The notes beneath the pieces were generated by a model that searched no databases, was not told the origin of the DNA, and was given only the letters and a program-made list of their open reading frames with translations. Made by a program: the position numbers and the translations under genes. A stretch of DNA of 39,772 nucleotides from Oehlia diaphana (lineage: Eukaryota > Glomeromycota > Glomeromycetes > Glomerales > Glomeraceae), in assembly GCA_003833135.1 (NCBI GenBank), contig QZLH01000266.1:67914-107685 (forward strand). Reading direction: 5' to 3'. Below, in pieces: positions 11,282 to 23,813 of the stretch (its first letter is position 1; every line of letters starts with the position of its first letter).

Positions 11282-12197
11282 TCATTTCCGGGAATATATC
11301 ATTTTTTTCGATGACATTATATCGAAATCATTTCCAACAGGAATATATTTCCTACGAAAAATGTAACTTGTATTATTAATAATAATAAAATTTTTTCTTT
11401 AATTTGTTTGTCAAATAATTATACAAATAATATTAAATTTTATAAATTAAACGTTCAGTTTACAGTACATTGACGGCTAATCAATTATTTTTTCATGATA
11501 ATTATAAAATTAATTATATAATAGAATTCCATGCACGAAAATTTTTCATCCATAAATTCCATGGGAAATTGATTATAAATATCTGATGTACAAAAAGCTT
11601 ATTAATAAATTAGCATTTTTGTTTATTTTTATTAAAAGCAAACATTTTGGTAAATGATTTTCAATTTTCGATAAAATTTCTTGAAGGAAATAATCTTGTT
11701 TTTGGAATTGCCATGTCGGAAATTCAAATATGGAAGTTAATGTAAACTTAAGGAGTTAAAACTGATGATCATACATTGATCTACTAATTTTGAATTACTA
11801 CGAATATGTAATGATCTACGAATTAACTTTAGAAACGCTAAACCTGGATGATCCTGTTAACATTTTTAAGACATAGTACGAAGTCCATATTATTCAAAGG
11901 CATATTGAAGTATATCAGATATAATAATAAAATATTCATTGCGAAATTGTAAATTTAAATTTAACAAAAGGAGGAAAAAATCAAATATACCATTTTATAA
12001 TTAAAGCTTATATAAAATAACCATAATATATATACATATATTTATATAATTTTTTATTTACTTTTTTTTTTCTTTTTTTTTTTTCTTTTTCTTTCTTTTT
12101 TATCGAGTTAATCCTAACAATTTTTGGGTTACGTATTTAATAATAAATAAATACGGATCATTGTGTCATTATTGAACGTAATATACCCCCCAAAAAA

Positions 12198-15100
12198 ATG
12201 TGGAAAATGCGATCAATTTCACGAAATCTTTTTATTAAAGTATTTACATTGATTATAATTATTTTATGCATATATCCTTTAAATACGAAAGCACAAATAA
12301 GAAAAATTTCATATCCTGAAGTTATAGATTATGGAGGCGTACCACCTCGTGTGTGGGATGCAAGGACATATGATGATGGTACGGTAGTAGTAAGAATAAT
12401 TGGAAATTGCAGTTATGAAATGTTTTCTTTAAGAATCATTAATACCGATGGAACGATCGTTAATAAAGATATTAAGTTAGAGGGAGTTCAACAATTTAAT
12501 TATTGTTTTAAATATAAAAATAATAATGATATTATAAAATATGAATTAATAAGGAAGAATCAAATTTTAGTCCTTTATTATAATGCAACAGATATTGATG
12601 ATGTCAATACATATGAAGAATATGGTATTATAATCGATTTTGATGGTAAAATATATGATACAACATCTTTTGGAATATTTAAATTTACAGATCAAGTTGA
12701 AGTGGAATTAAATATTGATAGAGAAAAAGGATTCATTATTGTAAAATATTCAAAAGATGAAGCAAGTACGTGGCAACAATATAAAGTTGATTCGGATGGA
12801 AAATTTATACCGTTAGCTAAAGGAGTGATTGATAATAATATCACAATCGATAATTCTGCAATTTTTCCTACTGTTGATGGAGATTACGCTATTGCATATT
12901 ATGAAGATTTAACAATTAATAATAATAGTAATGTTAATGCAATAAAGTCAATAGATTCATTAGCACCAAAAGGTGAATTATTTGTCGAACTTATAGGTTA
13001 TAATAAAAATGGTTCAACAACTTTTTTACTTTATCAGAATCAATACTCAGAATTAATATATTCATCAGTATTTTGCGGTTTTAATTACGTTAAAGTTGGT
13101 CAAACTTGTTCTTTGATAACCACCAAATCTCGGAATGGAAATTATAATATTAAGATAAACTTCTTATCATCTGGTTCAATTGTTTTGTCTAGTAATTTTC
13201 ATTATAATTTTCCAGTAATTAGTAATATGACTATAGTATTACGCAATTTACCATTTGGTGGTTATTTAGTGTCAAGTAGTACGAAAGCTCAAAATTTTCT
13301 TTATATTTTTTTATTTACTGAAAATGGTACAAGTATATCTTTACAATCTAATATAGTGGGTAATTATTTAATATTACCAAATAATACTGTTTTGTTCTCC
13401 AGGATTGAGTTGAATAGTAATTCTTATAATTCTTGGGATTTCGATGTGATTGACGTTCCTAAATCAATAAATGATAACGGATATTTAAATGCAAATATAA
13501 TATCAACATATCCTGAGATTAATTCTTCAGTAGGTTTAGATATTAATAATATTTCAATTAATTATAATCATCCAATAGAATTATCAGATGGTAGATTATT
13601 AATATATCAACTATTAGATGATCAAACAAATTTATTACGTCTAAATATATCTTGTACTGATGATAATTCAAAATGCAAGTTAATTAATGATAATCAAAAT
13701 GTTATCATACAAATACTTAGGTATACTTTTGGTATAAGTGGGAATTATTTTATCAAAATTGAAAACAATTTTGTTAAGGATATAACTTATAAAGAACCTT
13801 TATTAGGCGTTGGGGCACATATTTGGAAATTTAATTTTATAAATGAAAAAAAATATGTTATTACTCGTTCAACATCTGGTTTAGTTCGATTAACCGTACT
13901 TGGAACAAAATATTTTGAAAATTTATCAAAAAGTGATCAAGATCAATTTGTTGATCAATTATTGAATGATATAGCTAAAACGGTTCAAATACAATTATCT
14001 CGTCTAAGTAAAAGTAATGTAAACCAAATTGACCCAAATTCAAATCAAAAACAGCTTTTGATCTCTATATTTATTGAGGAAACTAAAAATCAATATGAAA
14101 AAGACGTTAATACTATAATAAGAGATATAAATGACGCAATTATATATAAAGATCAAACTTTTATTGGAATGGGTGATTCTACCAAATATTTGGACTCTAA
14201 TTATGGTTTTGTCCCTGCACGTAAGTATTAAAACTGTTATATTTCAGTCATAATTAATTAACTTATGATTTATTTGTTTTAACAAACTTTTTGAATTGAA
14301 ATATTTAGCAAATTATTGGCAAGAATATAAGTTCAAATTATTGGGTATAATAATAGCTGTGATAATATTAGTCGTTCTTTTCGTTCTTGCTTATTTAAGA
14401 GAGAGAAAGGTATTTCTAATTAAAATCTTTGAAATTTAATTTAGTTTTTTACTTTTAATTTAAATTTTTTATTTTTAAACTTATTAATTCCTTTTAGGGT
14501 CGTAATTTTGCTATTTTTAAAGTCGCCATATTTATTTTTGATTTTATTGTGGATATTCTTTTTTTAGTAAATAATTCTAAAGACATACCACGTCTCTACA
14601 TCCCAAGGTACAATATATTAATATCAAAGAAAAATATTAAAATAAACCTACATAATTAACAAATATTCTTTAATTTTGTAACAGCTTAATATTCTTTACA
14701 TTACCAATAGGATTTAATATAATAATGGCGTTCGTAATAATTTCAGGAGAAAACATGAGACCAGAATTTTTTAATTGGTTTACGAAAAATTTTAGACTTG
14801 CAAGTGTATTTACAGTATTATCAGGGGCTAATGTTGAAATCTTAAGTATTTTAGGATCAAACTTGGCGGGATTAAAAATCTTTCAAGCTCCATTTTCCAA
14901 TTCCGCTAAATCAATAATATTTTGGGGTGGTATTACGAACATTTTTATTGAAGATATTCCTCAAGTAATCATTCAGGTTATTGAAAATTTTTTAAGATTA
15001 TTATAATCTATTATTTTTTATATTTGACGGTATACTAATTTAATTTTTTTTTTTTTTTTAGATGTTATTTGAATTTAATTCAATAACATATGACATTATT

Positions 15101-15211
15101 CCAAAATTAACTTTATACACTTCAGTTATAAATCTTACAATTAATATTGTAGGAAGATTATATCAAGTTGTAAGTTATATTCGAAATAGAAGACATTTAC
15201 ATTTCTTTTAG
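12198..15211 (+). CDS. Signal-peptide, large-ectodomain, six-helix membrane protein (paralogue 2)
   Basis: Five exons: 12198-14220, 14309-14409, 14498-14607, 14685-14976 and 15062-15211. They give 891 aa, with introns of 77-88 nt. Exons 1-4 have the same lengths as in the 7337 gene (2023, 101, 110, 292 nt) and the same phases (1, 0, 2, 0), so it is a tandem duplicate. ATG 12198 opens a signal peptide (FTLIIIILCIYPLNTKA). Shared ectodomain blocks include IKLEGVQQFNYC, ILPNNTVLF, NDNGYLNANI and EETKNQYEKDV. The ectodomain is otherwise strongly diverged and rich in N-glycosylation sequons. The membrane module is better conserved (FIFDFIVDILF, LYIPSLIFFTLPIGFN, NIFIEDIPQVIIQ). Its cytosolic tail stops about 14 residues earlier than that of paralogue 1. 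Function unknown; receptor-like role inferred. Confidence 0.88.
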
Positions 15212-15857
15212 CAAATATATTTTTTTTTCAAGAGATGTATTTTTATATGTAATTATAAAATAGCAATTTAAGATGTTTATTTAAAATTTTATTATATATC
15301 GAAATATATATATATATATTTTAATGTATGTATGGTACTTGTATTTAATAGATAAGTATTTATTAAAAAAGTTTTATACTTTATTAGAAATTATATTGTA
15401 AGAAAATCTAATAATTAAGAGATTATAAATTTTTTTTTTTTAACACTGAAAAGAAATCTTTTAAGCCAAGTATTATTTGATATGTATAAGTATCATTGCC
15501 TGAATTTAACTGAAGTATGTTAAAAGATTATATATAACTGAGAATACAAAACTTATAAAATCAGTTATAATATTCGAGTTCATACATGGGGGCGAATTAA
15601 GTTCAAGCCATGCCGAAATATTACGGCATGGTGCCGTACAAAATCCCGAAACTCAAAATCCCGAAATCCAAAATCTCGAAATCCAAAATCCAAACAAATT
15701 CAATCTTTACGACTGTCAAAAAAAAAAAAAAAAAAAAAATTGCAACCTGAAATAAAAATAAAATTATTTTCCTCGTACTTATATGTAAAGAGTTTTAAAA
15801 TTCCATCCAGTATTTTTACTCTTAAAATTTGAGATTTTATTTGGGTCATACTTAGTT
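15212..15857. other. Downstream noncoding stretch
   Basis: 3' flank of the second paralogue. It includes a (TA)n run at 15304-15319, a 7-bp-stem hairpin at 15609-15630 (CATGCCG/CGGCATG), a short tandem repeat at 15639-15693 and an A22 run at 15718-15739. No gene seen. Confidence 0.5.
15639..15693. repeat. Imperfect tandem repeat, 14-15 bp unit
   Basis: Four units close to AAAATCCCGAAATCC, the last truncated. They are followed within 30 bases by a 22-base A run, which could mark the tail of a retroposed fragment, though nothing coding is attached. Confidence 0.65.
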
Positions 15858-16032
15858 GTCCGGAGCGAATGCGAAGGACTATATATGTCTACGCACTATG
15901 AAAAATGATCGATCACGTGCCCAGGAATTCCAAGGCGGTATTCTGCTAATCAGCAGAAAATTACCGGAATTCCAGGGCGTTATGCTGCTAATTAGTAGAC
16001 CATTCTTGATATATGTTAACCTCGCTCCGGAC
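15858..16032. mobile_element. Small TIR element with an internal duplicated segment
   Basis: GTCCGGAGCGA at 15858-15868 is mirrored by TCGCTCCGGAC at 16022-16032. Inside, a segment of about 37 bp is repeated at 45-bp spacing (starting 15924 and 15969; GGAATTCCAAGGCGGTATTC / GGAATTCCAGGGCGTTATGC). The short frames at 15856-16092 and 15879-16280 arise from this duplication and are not credible genes. Target duplications could not be identified. Confidence 0.6.
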
Positions 16033-16189
16033 TTACAACGGATCCCGTTTCCTAGTTTACAATCATACAATGACAACAAAGGTATCTGGTAATAATAATA
16101 AATTAATGTCATAATTTTTAGTGCGACCTGTATTCGTTGATCCAACCCAACAATACCGCTGTTATAAATATAAATAAGAAATTTAAAGA

Positions 16190-16297
16190 TTTCAAGGACC
16201 GGTCGGTCAAAAGACCGGTTCGGTCCGGTCCTGGCTGAAAGATCGGTCTTTTGGAACCGGACGGGAATGGATCGTACCAATCCAACCCTACCGTTCG
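16190..16297. mobile_element. Relic of the GGTTGGATCGGTCC element family (one end)
   Basis: A GC-rich island of ggaccggt/accggtcc words ending in CAATCCAACCCTA. It matches the right end of the complete element at 24611-25221 (shared gctgaaagatcggtctttt / gttgaaagaccggtctttt block). The left end and internal array are missing. Confidence 0.7.
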
Positions 16298-16897
16298 GTT
16301 CGCTTCGGACATTTAACGGTCACTGTTACTTTAGTGTATTTTTAAATAAATAATATAATACATTAATAATAATCTTGGTTTTTATGTGTTAGATGTTAAA
16401 TATAGTAATTAAAAGAATATTAGATTAATCTTTAATATAGTGAATGCATTGAATTTTACTCTCACAATTTATTTTTTTCGTGTAACTTTTTTTGAAATTT
16501 TGTAAAAAATGACGAAATTTGTTTATTATTTGATACGTTTAAAGATTAATGAATAAATAAATAAATTATTTTTTTTGTACAAAAAATCTTGTATAACTAA
16601 ATGAAAGAAATAATTGAATATTATATATAATGCTTTTACTGAGGGCAAGATTCTATCACGAGACCTTTGGCTATTTCTTGTAATTTATATTATTCTTGGC
16701 GAAAAAAGAAAAATTCAAAAAAAAGTTTATTAATTGTGATTCTTAATAAATAAATAATAATGCTTAATAAAGATTTCATAACATTCGCTAGCACGCCCTG
16801 TGATATTAATGTAATAAAACGTTCTATTTGTTTAACGAATATCTCTAATTCTCTAAATTATTTATATTATTTAATTCTCGTGTAGTTTAATAATTAA

Positions 16898-19800
16898 TTA
16901 TTTTGATTTATTTTGTATTAAAGAGATTAAATTTTTGATACTTCCTTCCATAGAATCTAATTTTCCAGAAAATTCTTTTTCCATTGATTGAATTTTTCCT
17001 TGCAATATTCTAGTTTCATCTTGATCATCATCTTGAATAATATTAATTGGTTTAGTAGTTGAAGATTTTGTTAATAATTTCTCTCTATCTTCATCAATAA
17101 ACCAACATAAGGATAGTGGAACTTCTTGTTCTTTTGATCCGTTTCAGAATAATAAAGTTCTAGATAATTATATTCTCCCCCGTTGTCGCTATCATCACCA
17201 TTATTATCATCATCATCCCATGGATTTTTGTCATCAACCTTGGACAAGAAATTTTCATGATGCTTTCTAGCTTTTTCGGATTTTCTTAACCATCCTTCAA
17301 TATAATCAGATTTTCCGATATAATAAATATATCGAGGATTTCCTCTTTTACTTCCAAGTGGCTTTTCGATCGTTTCATAATCTTCGATCAATTCCGCTCG
17401 ATATTCTAATACGGCATGTCTACCAATTTCTTTCGCATCTTCATATGCACCACTATATATATATAAAAAATATTATAAGTTTATTTTTTATTGTGATTTA
17501 TAATATAAACATAACATTTTTAATATAAAACTTACGTCATGATCGCGATCAACATATTCTGTAAAATTGTAACGAGAAGGATACTACCAATAATAGAATA
17601 AACATCTACTGGCCAAAAATTCCACTGTTCTAATTGATCCCAACGACCACCTGTCCAAAAGAAAACTGATTCCACAGATTTACCAAAATTTGAGTAAAAA
17701 TTATCCGATATGCTTTCCACATCAATAAATTGTTCCACTTTATATGGTAATGGTTCCTCATTTCCATCAGTATTATCAATGATTTGAAAGGAGGAACCAT
17801 TAGGGCTAACATCCATGTAATTAGTACTACTAAGTAAAACCCACCTATTATAAAAAAAAAAATTAAAAATTTATGAAGTTTTAGTAAAAATATCGATCAA
17901 TAGAATTATGTTGTGTTACTTTTATTGATATATTTTAACATCTTACTCACATAGCATGACCAAATCCGAGGACAACCACTAGGATAAAGATTAAGAAAGG
18001 CATAATTTGCTTAAAGATATTGACGAGAATATAAATGTAAGCTCCAGATCTTTCAAAATATCGCAACAACTATTTTTATAATAAATAAATTTAATATTAA
18101 ATATTTATACGTTATGTATATTAAATATTCATTCAAAATCTTACCAAAAAAAGTTCCAGCCATATTACTAAAACTGCAAACGAAACAAGAATAGTAACAA
18201 TTCGATATCGAGTTGTATATTTATTTTCATCTTCTTCTTCGGAAAGTGCGGCACTAATTTCATAGTACAAGCTTATACTAGTTATCACTAATGGAAAAAT
18301 GACTGAAAACAAGTCAAAAAAATTGTAAAGTCCAAAATATCTTCTCCATCCCTCATATTTTAATTGAATTCTTTCAGTATTCAATAAATAAAATCCCAAC
18401 CAATAAAATAAAACAAAAGTAATGATTAACCCCACAAAGTCATCTTCTGATGTTTCTATTTGAATTGCACCATTTAACAATGCAAAAGTTATTGCAAATG
18501 CAAGGTATATAAGTGCATGTCTTAAAAAATGATTTCTTGCCGCGTTCCATTTAAAGTCAATTACTGCGGCCATTGATGGATTATCATAAATTTCTGCACT
18601 ATTGTCTTCTCTTATCATTCTCAAGAATGGACTCAAGTGATTCTCTTTTTTAATCACATGACCACGAGGCCAAAATAATAATTTTAAAAATCTGAGAGGA
18701 ATCTTCCAGTATTCTTCTCGTTTATCTTCAAATTTCTCGGGATATACGGTAAAATCTGGAAGTGGCACCATGTAAACCTGATTAATAAGTGAAGAACTAT
18801 CGGTAGATATTGTTTTGCTCACTATATCTGAAAAAATCTTCTCTCCACTAAAAAAATAAGAAATAAATAATTGTATTCGTTTGTGACACAATCAGTTAAT
18901 ATTTATATTAATATTTACCTTTGTTTCCCCTGAACAAATGATTTTTGTAAGAAATTATTACGTTCTTCTTTCTTCTTGATGAGACCCAAATTAACGTTTA
19001 ATGCATGAACATTTTTATGATTACTTTTATTCATGTCTCTATCACGAATTTTAGATTGATCCAAGTAAACTTCACTAGCACCAAAACAAGGCTTTTGAAA
19101 TAATTCTTTAACATAGAATTCTAAATTATATTCATAAAGGATTGGAATCGCTTTAGCAACAGTAAACATCCAATTTGAAGAGTTTAAAGCATTAGTTGAA
19201 TAATAATCTAATAAATATTTAACTATAATCGTATCTTTACGATAACCTCCTTTTGTACAAATGATAGCGGTTTCAAGATCGGTCTCTTTTATGATTTGTC
19301 CACCCCAAGAATAACGTCTTGGAATATGCAAATGATTATTTTTCCCATCAGATATAGAAAATAATATATTTTTAATGATATATGTGCAGTTACCGCGAAT
19401 TAAATTTGCCATAATATCAAAACGTATATCCAACATTCTCCATAAACCAAAACTTTTAGTCAAATATTTTTTAATGATGCGTTCAGTTTGTTGAACCAAA
19501 TCATCAAATTGATGTTGTCTTTTTGGATCTAAAGGTTGATCTTTTTTCTCGTTAAAAAATTCCAATGCTTGACAAGCATGTACTGGATAATTGACTTTTT
19601 CAGGCCATTCAAGTATAACTTTTTCTCCAGGTTCGGAAAGAGAATTTCTAGAAGGAATATATAATATTAATGAGAATTCTTTATGACCAATTTCCAAAGA
19701 TTGAATTTGCATTAGTCCATTAGAATTATTCGTCCAAATATATTCAAGAACTCTCGTAGATGATGAAAATGATAGTTTTGAAGATGATGTTTCACTTTTT

Positions 19801-21329
19801 CTTTTATGCCATACTTGAACGGTGGATTCTCCAATAAATAATTGAATAGTTTTATTATCATCAAGATAAACCGAGGTACGTTCATAATTTTTATTTAATA
19901 TCCAAGGTTCAGGAGTCCTAATGATAATTCTATTTTCGAATTTAGAACCCAAATAATTTCCAGAAGAATCGTAAATTGAATGATAATTTGTGGTAATATT
20001 ATTTGCTACGGCAGTTGATGAGAAAGAATTTGACTTATTAAGTTGAATGATGTTTCTCGTATTACAATTAATAGGATCTAATAATTTAACTATTTCTGAA
20101 TCATCTAATAAAGAAGTAATATTTCCATAATCTGTAATTGTAATAAGATATCCTGAAGAATTGGCCAACTTTTGATGATGTTCACATTTATCGGGAAATA
20201 ATGAAAAAGTATCATTAATCTTTCTAACACAATTATCAGTACTACTAAATAAATCCCAAACTACAATAATAGGAGTAATAACAGTTTCTGAAGTATCTTC
20301 ATTATATCTTTCTTCTTCAATAACGATCAATAATTTTTCATCATTCTTAACAAAATCAAAAAAAAGGATTTGAATATTCGTTTCCTTAAATATTTTTGTT
20401 GTAACTTCCAAACCATTCTCCATTAAATAAATGGTAATACTATTTGCACCACGACAATAAGCAAATAAAGATTCATTATCTGAAATAGCAAAACAAGAAT
20501 AACCACTTCCTAATACTGAAGCAGCAGTTTCTTCGGATTTTTGAAAAGTGTTTTCTAATAAACCTGTTTTCAAATTATACATTTCAACAGTTTGTATTTT
20601 ATCTTTATAACTTTCTACTACAAAACGACCTTTCACCATATTTTGTTGAATAAAAAAACTAGAAATTTCATTATTTGATAATTTACTGGGTAAATAAAAA
20701 TGTTCAACGGTTTTATCAGAAAAGAATTTAAACCAACCCTGATCATAATTTTCATTTACCATAAGATTCATTTTTTCATGATGAATAGAAAATCTTGAAA
20801 TTCCATAAGCGTTTATAAGAATCAAATCTGTCTTGTTACAAATTGAGCTATCATCATCCAAGAATTTAATTATACCGCCCATATCATTAATTGCAGAAGA
20901 AATTCTTGCTTGTCTTGCAACAGAAATAACCCAAGTATGCTTAATAGTTGAATCAGCATTATTGACGTCATCATCAAAGCAAGAGACGGCAATTAACACA
21001 TCAGTTGTTTTATCAGGCAAAGTAATTTCATTAGACACAGTTAAACTCCATATTACAGCAGGAGCATCAGCATTTTTAAAATTATTATAATTCAATGTAT
21101 ATAATTTTGAAATATTATCAGATTGACATAATTTTAATTGATAAGTTGTGGTATTTAACGTTACTATCTGAGTACCATCTGGACTTATAGCAATATATTG
21201 ATGACCATTATATATATTCTTTTTGTTATTATACTTTGATTCGAAAGAAATGATCGACCTAGTCTCCGCTTTTTCTTCGTCGCTAAATAAATGCGATGGT
21301 GTTCGATTAATTTTCTGGAATGCCAACAT
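16898..21329 (-). CDS. WD40-like propeller fused to TRP-like ion-transport domain (cation channel)
   Basis: Exons on the minus strand: 21329-18919, 18847-18145, 18069-17951, 17844-17536 and 17452 onward. The introns are GT..AG, 71-106 nt. ATG 21329 (MLAFQKINRTP) is preferred because the upstream in-frame codon at 21341 is GTG. Residues about 40-560 look like a degenerate WD40 propeller (e.g. YIAISPDGTQIVTLN), then a helical linker. Predicted helices: S1 LIYLAFAITFALL, S2 GLIITFVLFYWLGFYLL, S3 FFDLFSVIFPLVITSISL, S4 VTILVSFAVLVIWLELF, S5 IMPFLIFILVVVLGF, a pore loop (FFWTGGRWDQLEQW) and S6 with LQNMLIAIMT, a TRP-family hallmark. It likely passes cations in the plasma or vacuolar membrane. The tail is frame-shifted: the first frame stops at 17071 (1307 aa), while a second frame (17143-16898) carries CWFIDEDREKLL and a coiled coil. 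A 68-nt intron (17198-17131) or a 1-nt correction joins them (about 1342 or 1365 aa). Confidence 0.88.
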
Positions 21330-21341
21330 GATTTTATACAC

Positions 21342-21919
21342 TACACGATATATGTCTTATATGTATTCAAAAAAAAAAAAAAATGATTTTATATTAATCC
21401 TTTCAAAGGATTAATTGGAAAATAAGGTAAAAGGAAATTTTATTCTAAAAAAAAAAATTTTTATTTTTTACTTTTTTTTTTTATTTTTATTTTTTCATGA
21501 AATTCATTATTTATATAGTTATTAAACTATAATATGTAACACATCACACGAAAATACCGTTCATATGTACATGAAGGAACATTTCTTTTTTTAAGGTAAT
21601 AATTAATGGCGTACAGTGATAAATAGCGTAAATAGAAAACGAGCTTTTTTTTTGAAAATCGGCTTAATATGGTAAATCATTATTATATGCAATATTGTAC
21701 AAAAATCACCTACAAAGAATAAATATTTAATGCCAACTTTCCTTTATTGTCTAAATTATTTAATCTGAAGTTCAATGCAAATGCTCTCGAGAGGAAATCA
21801 ATCATGCATCCGCCATTTGTAATTTCGTAACAAACGGAGATTCCGTGCACAAATAAACAAATGTCTGAAAAATAAGATATATTGTATGTTTTCAATGTAT
21901 TAATATATTACAATCAATT
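21342..21919. other. 5' flank of the channel gene, otherwise empty
   Basis: AT-rich DNA with homopolymer A and T runs (21370-21383, 21472-21482). On the minus strand TATAAAA sits directly before the ATG (21331-21338), too close to be a TATA box. No gene seen. Confidence 0.45.
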
Positions 21920-22166
21920 ATACTCCGAAACTCCGACCTCTGTTAAGCGATTAAGCGAACAGTAACGAATATTGTAAAGCGAAGAAATCCTTTGATTTAA
22001 TGAATATCGATTTCAATTAATATTATAATTGATCCCGTTTTGAGCTAACAAATTTAAAGAATTTTTAAAGTTTGAATTTTATTTTGAATTCTTACATTAA
22101 AATTGTTAATATTGTAATAATTAAATTAGTTACTGATCGCTTGACAGATTCGGAGTTTCGGAGTAT
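21920..22166. mobile_element. TA-flanked MITE, 17-bp perfect TIR
   Basis: ATACTCCGAAACTCCGA (21920-21936) is mirrored exactly at 22150-22166. If the TA at each edge is the target duplication, the element begins CTCCGAAACTCCGA, reminiscent of Stowaway-type Tc1/mariner MITEs. The interior has a second weak dyad (AAGCGA words near 21945 and GATCGCTTG near 22136). No coding capacity. Confidence 0.82.
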
Positions 22167-23580
22167 GGCTGATTAGGTACTACAATGTATTATAATGTAT
22201 AAATTTATTTATATTGTCTTCAGTTATTCTATTAGTGAAACTTTTATCTCCGGGGTAATACCTGCAGATTCTAAAACCAATATTTTTTTTTTTAAAAAAA
22301 AAAAATACTTATTTTATTTACTTTTTATTTTCAATTTACCCATTTTAACCTCTAATTGTATCACCCTTAATGTTTCATACTATAAAAAGACATTTCAATT
22401 CATTGATTTTTTTTGCAAGTTTTTTACGTCTTTTTACACAAATGTTTTTTACAAGTTTTTTGAACTTTGTAATTTTCTTCGTTTAAAAATGTTAATTAAA
22501 ATTTCACTATCGATTGTTATTAAAATTTATAAATATTCTCTCACTTGAGTTTTCCGCCGGATAGATTAAAGTTAAATTAAATCAGAAAATATTATAACGC
22601 TGAATTTTAACATGTGGAGAATTATAGAATATAATTTCATTTCTTTTTATTTTTATTTATTTTTTTTTTTTTTATTTATTTTTAGAATTTGAAATACTGC
22701 AATGTACTGCAAAGTGCTGATCAATAATGTAACGATATTCCTTAAAAATTTAACAATTAAGTCAAAGAATTTTTTCGTCTCACATAATTTGTTACTGGAC
22801 TGATTTGTTTGTATTACACATTTGCATTTCGATTTAAAAAACAGATCTTTTCGGAGTTTCGGAGTTATTTTCTTAGTATTAACTAAGTTTAACAACAATA
22901 GCAATAATCATAACAATAAGTATTAGTATCTCTCTTTAAATACAATAAGAAAATAAAAAAAAATTTGAATAAATTAAGTCGAAAAGTATTTTTAAAGGAA
23001 ATCTTTAAAATTAAATAAGTCTTAAAAAAGTATTATATTTTTTCTTTTTTCTTTCTTCTTTTGGAAAAAAAGATTTGTTTTTGTTTAAAATTTAAAATTC
23101 GTTTTATAATTTCTTTGTTTAATATGATAATAATGAATAAAAATGGTATTAAATGACTAAATATGATTTATGATGCACCCCTAATAATTTCAAAATTATT
23201 TTGGAAATAAAACTTGCTAATCAAAGAGAAAGAAAAGTTGATGAATATTTATTTTCGTTATTAATATCGTATAAAATTAGCACACTAAAAAAAATTATTT
23301 TTAAATATAATTTTTTTTTTCATGACCAAGAAATTCATATAGCTTGACGTTGAAGCTTAGGCTATGCATATTAATATTTTTGGTTCACGTAACATTAATT
23401 TGACAGATAGTTAACGATATCAGGTGATCTTCATTTTAATAGAGACATTCCTTGTGATTGGTTGTTATATTAATTTGCTATCCTGAAAAGGAAGGAGAAA
23501 TTTACTAATTTAGTTAGTTTTTATGCGCCAAGTATAGGGTACGCTTTATATTATAAAAAAAATTATTATATTATTAAAAA
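22167..23580. other. AT-rich noncoding stretch
   Basis: No credible gene. The 117-codon frame at 22195-22548 is Phe/Lys/Ile-rich low complexity. A solitary copy of the neighbouring MITE terminus is at 22851-22865. The rest shows nothing. Confidence 0.5.
22851..22865. repeat. Solitary MITE terminus
   Basis: TCGGAGTTTCGGAGT repeats the terminus of the 21920-22166 element about 700 bp away. No partner in inverted orientation was found nearby, so it is probably a decayed second copy. Confidence 0.55.
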
Positions 23581-23604
23581 ATATTGATATTGATATTGAT
23601 ATTG
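23581..23604. repeat. Hexanucleotide microsatellite
   Basis: Four copies of ATATTG in tandem. Confidence 0.8.
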
Positions 23605-23813
23605 AGTTGATTCGATCATGATCTGCGGCATGATCTGAATCAGCTGAATTTGCGGTTGCATGAGTGTTTAAATTGTTTACTGTATTTTTATTGGTAATTT
23701 GGTAAAAAAATTATATTATATAATTATTATATATTTATTCATTTCTAAAGGTTTTTGAGTTCTATTGTTTAATTAATTGTTAAAATAGAAAAAGTAATTC
23801 ATTGATACCAATG

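Larger units (their letters stand above)
10411..12197. other. Intergenic region between the two paralogues
   Basis: No gene seen. It contains the small MITE at 10632-10751, a 14-bp tandem repeat at 11246-11281, and a T-rich tract at 12058-12101 just upstream of the second paralogue. The rest is plain AT-rich sequence. Confidence 0.5.

Noticed and set aside
15856..16312. Overlapping small frames on both strands
   Set aside because: They are read from the internal duplication of a TIR element and from a GC-rich element relic.
20833..21090. 85-codon plus-strand frame
   Set aside because: Antisense shadow of the large channel exon.
22195..22548. 117-codon plus-strand frame
   Set aside because: Phe/Lys/Ile-rich product with homopolymer-encoded stretches and no family resemblance. 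Such frames are common by chance in DNA this AT-rich.
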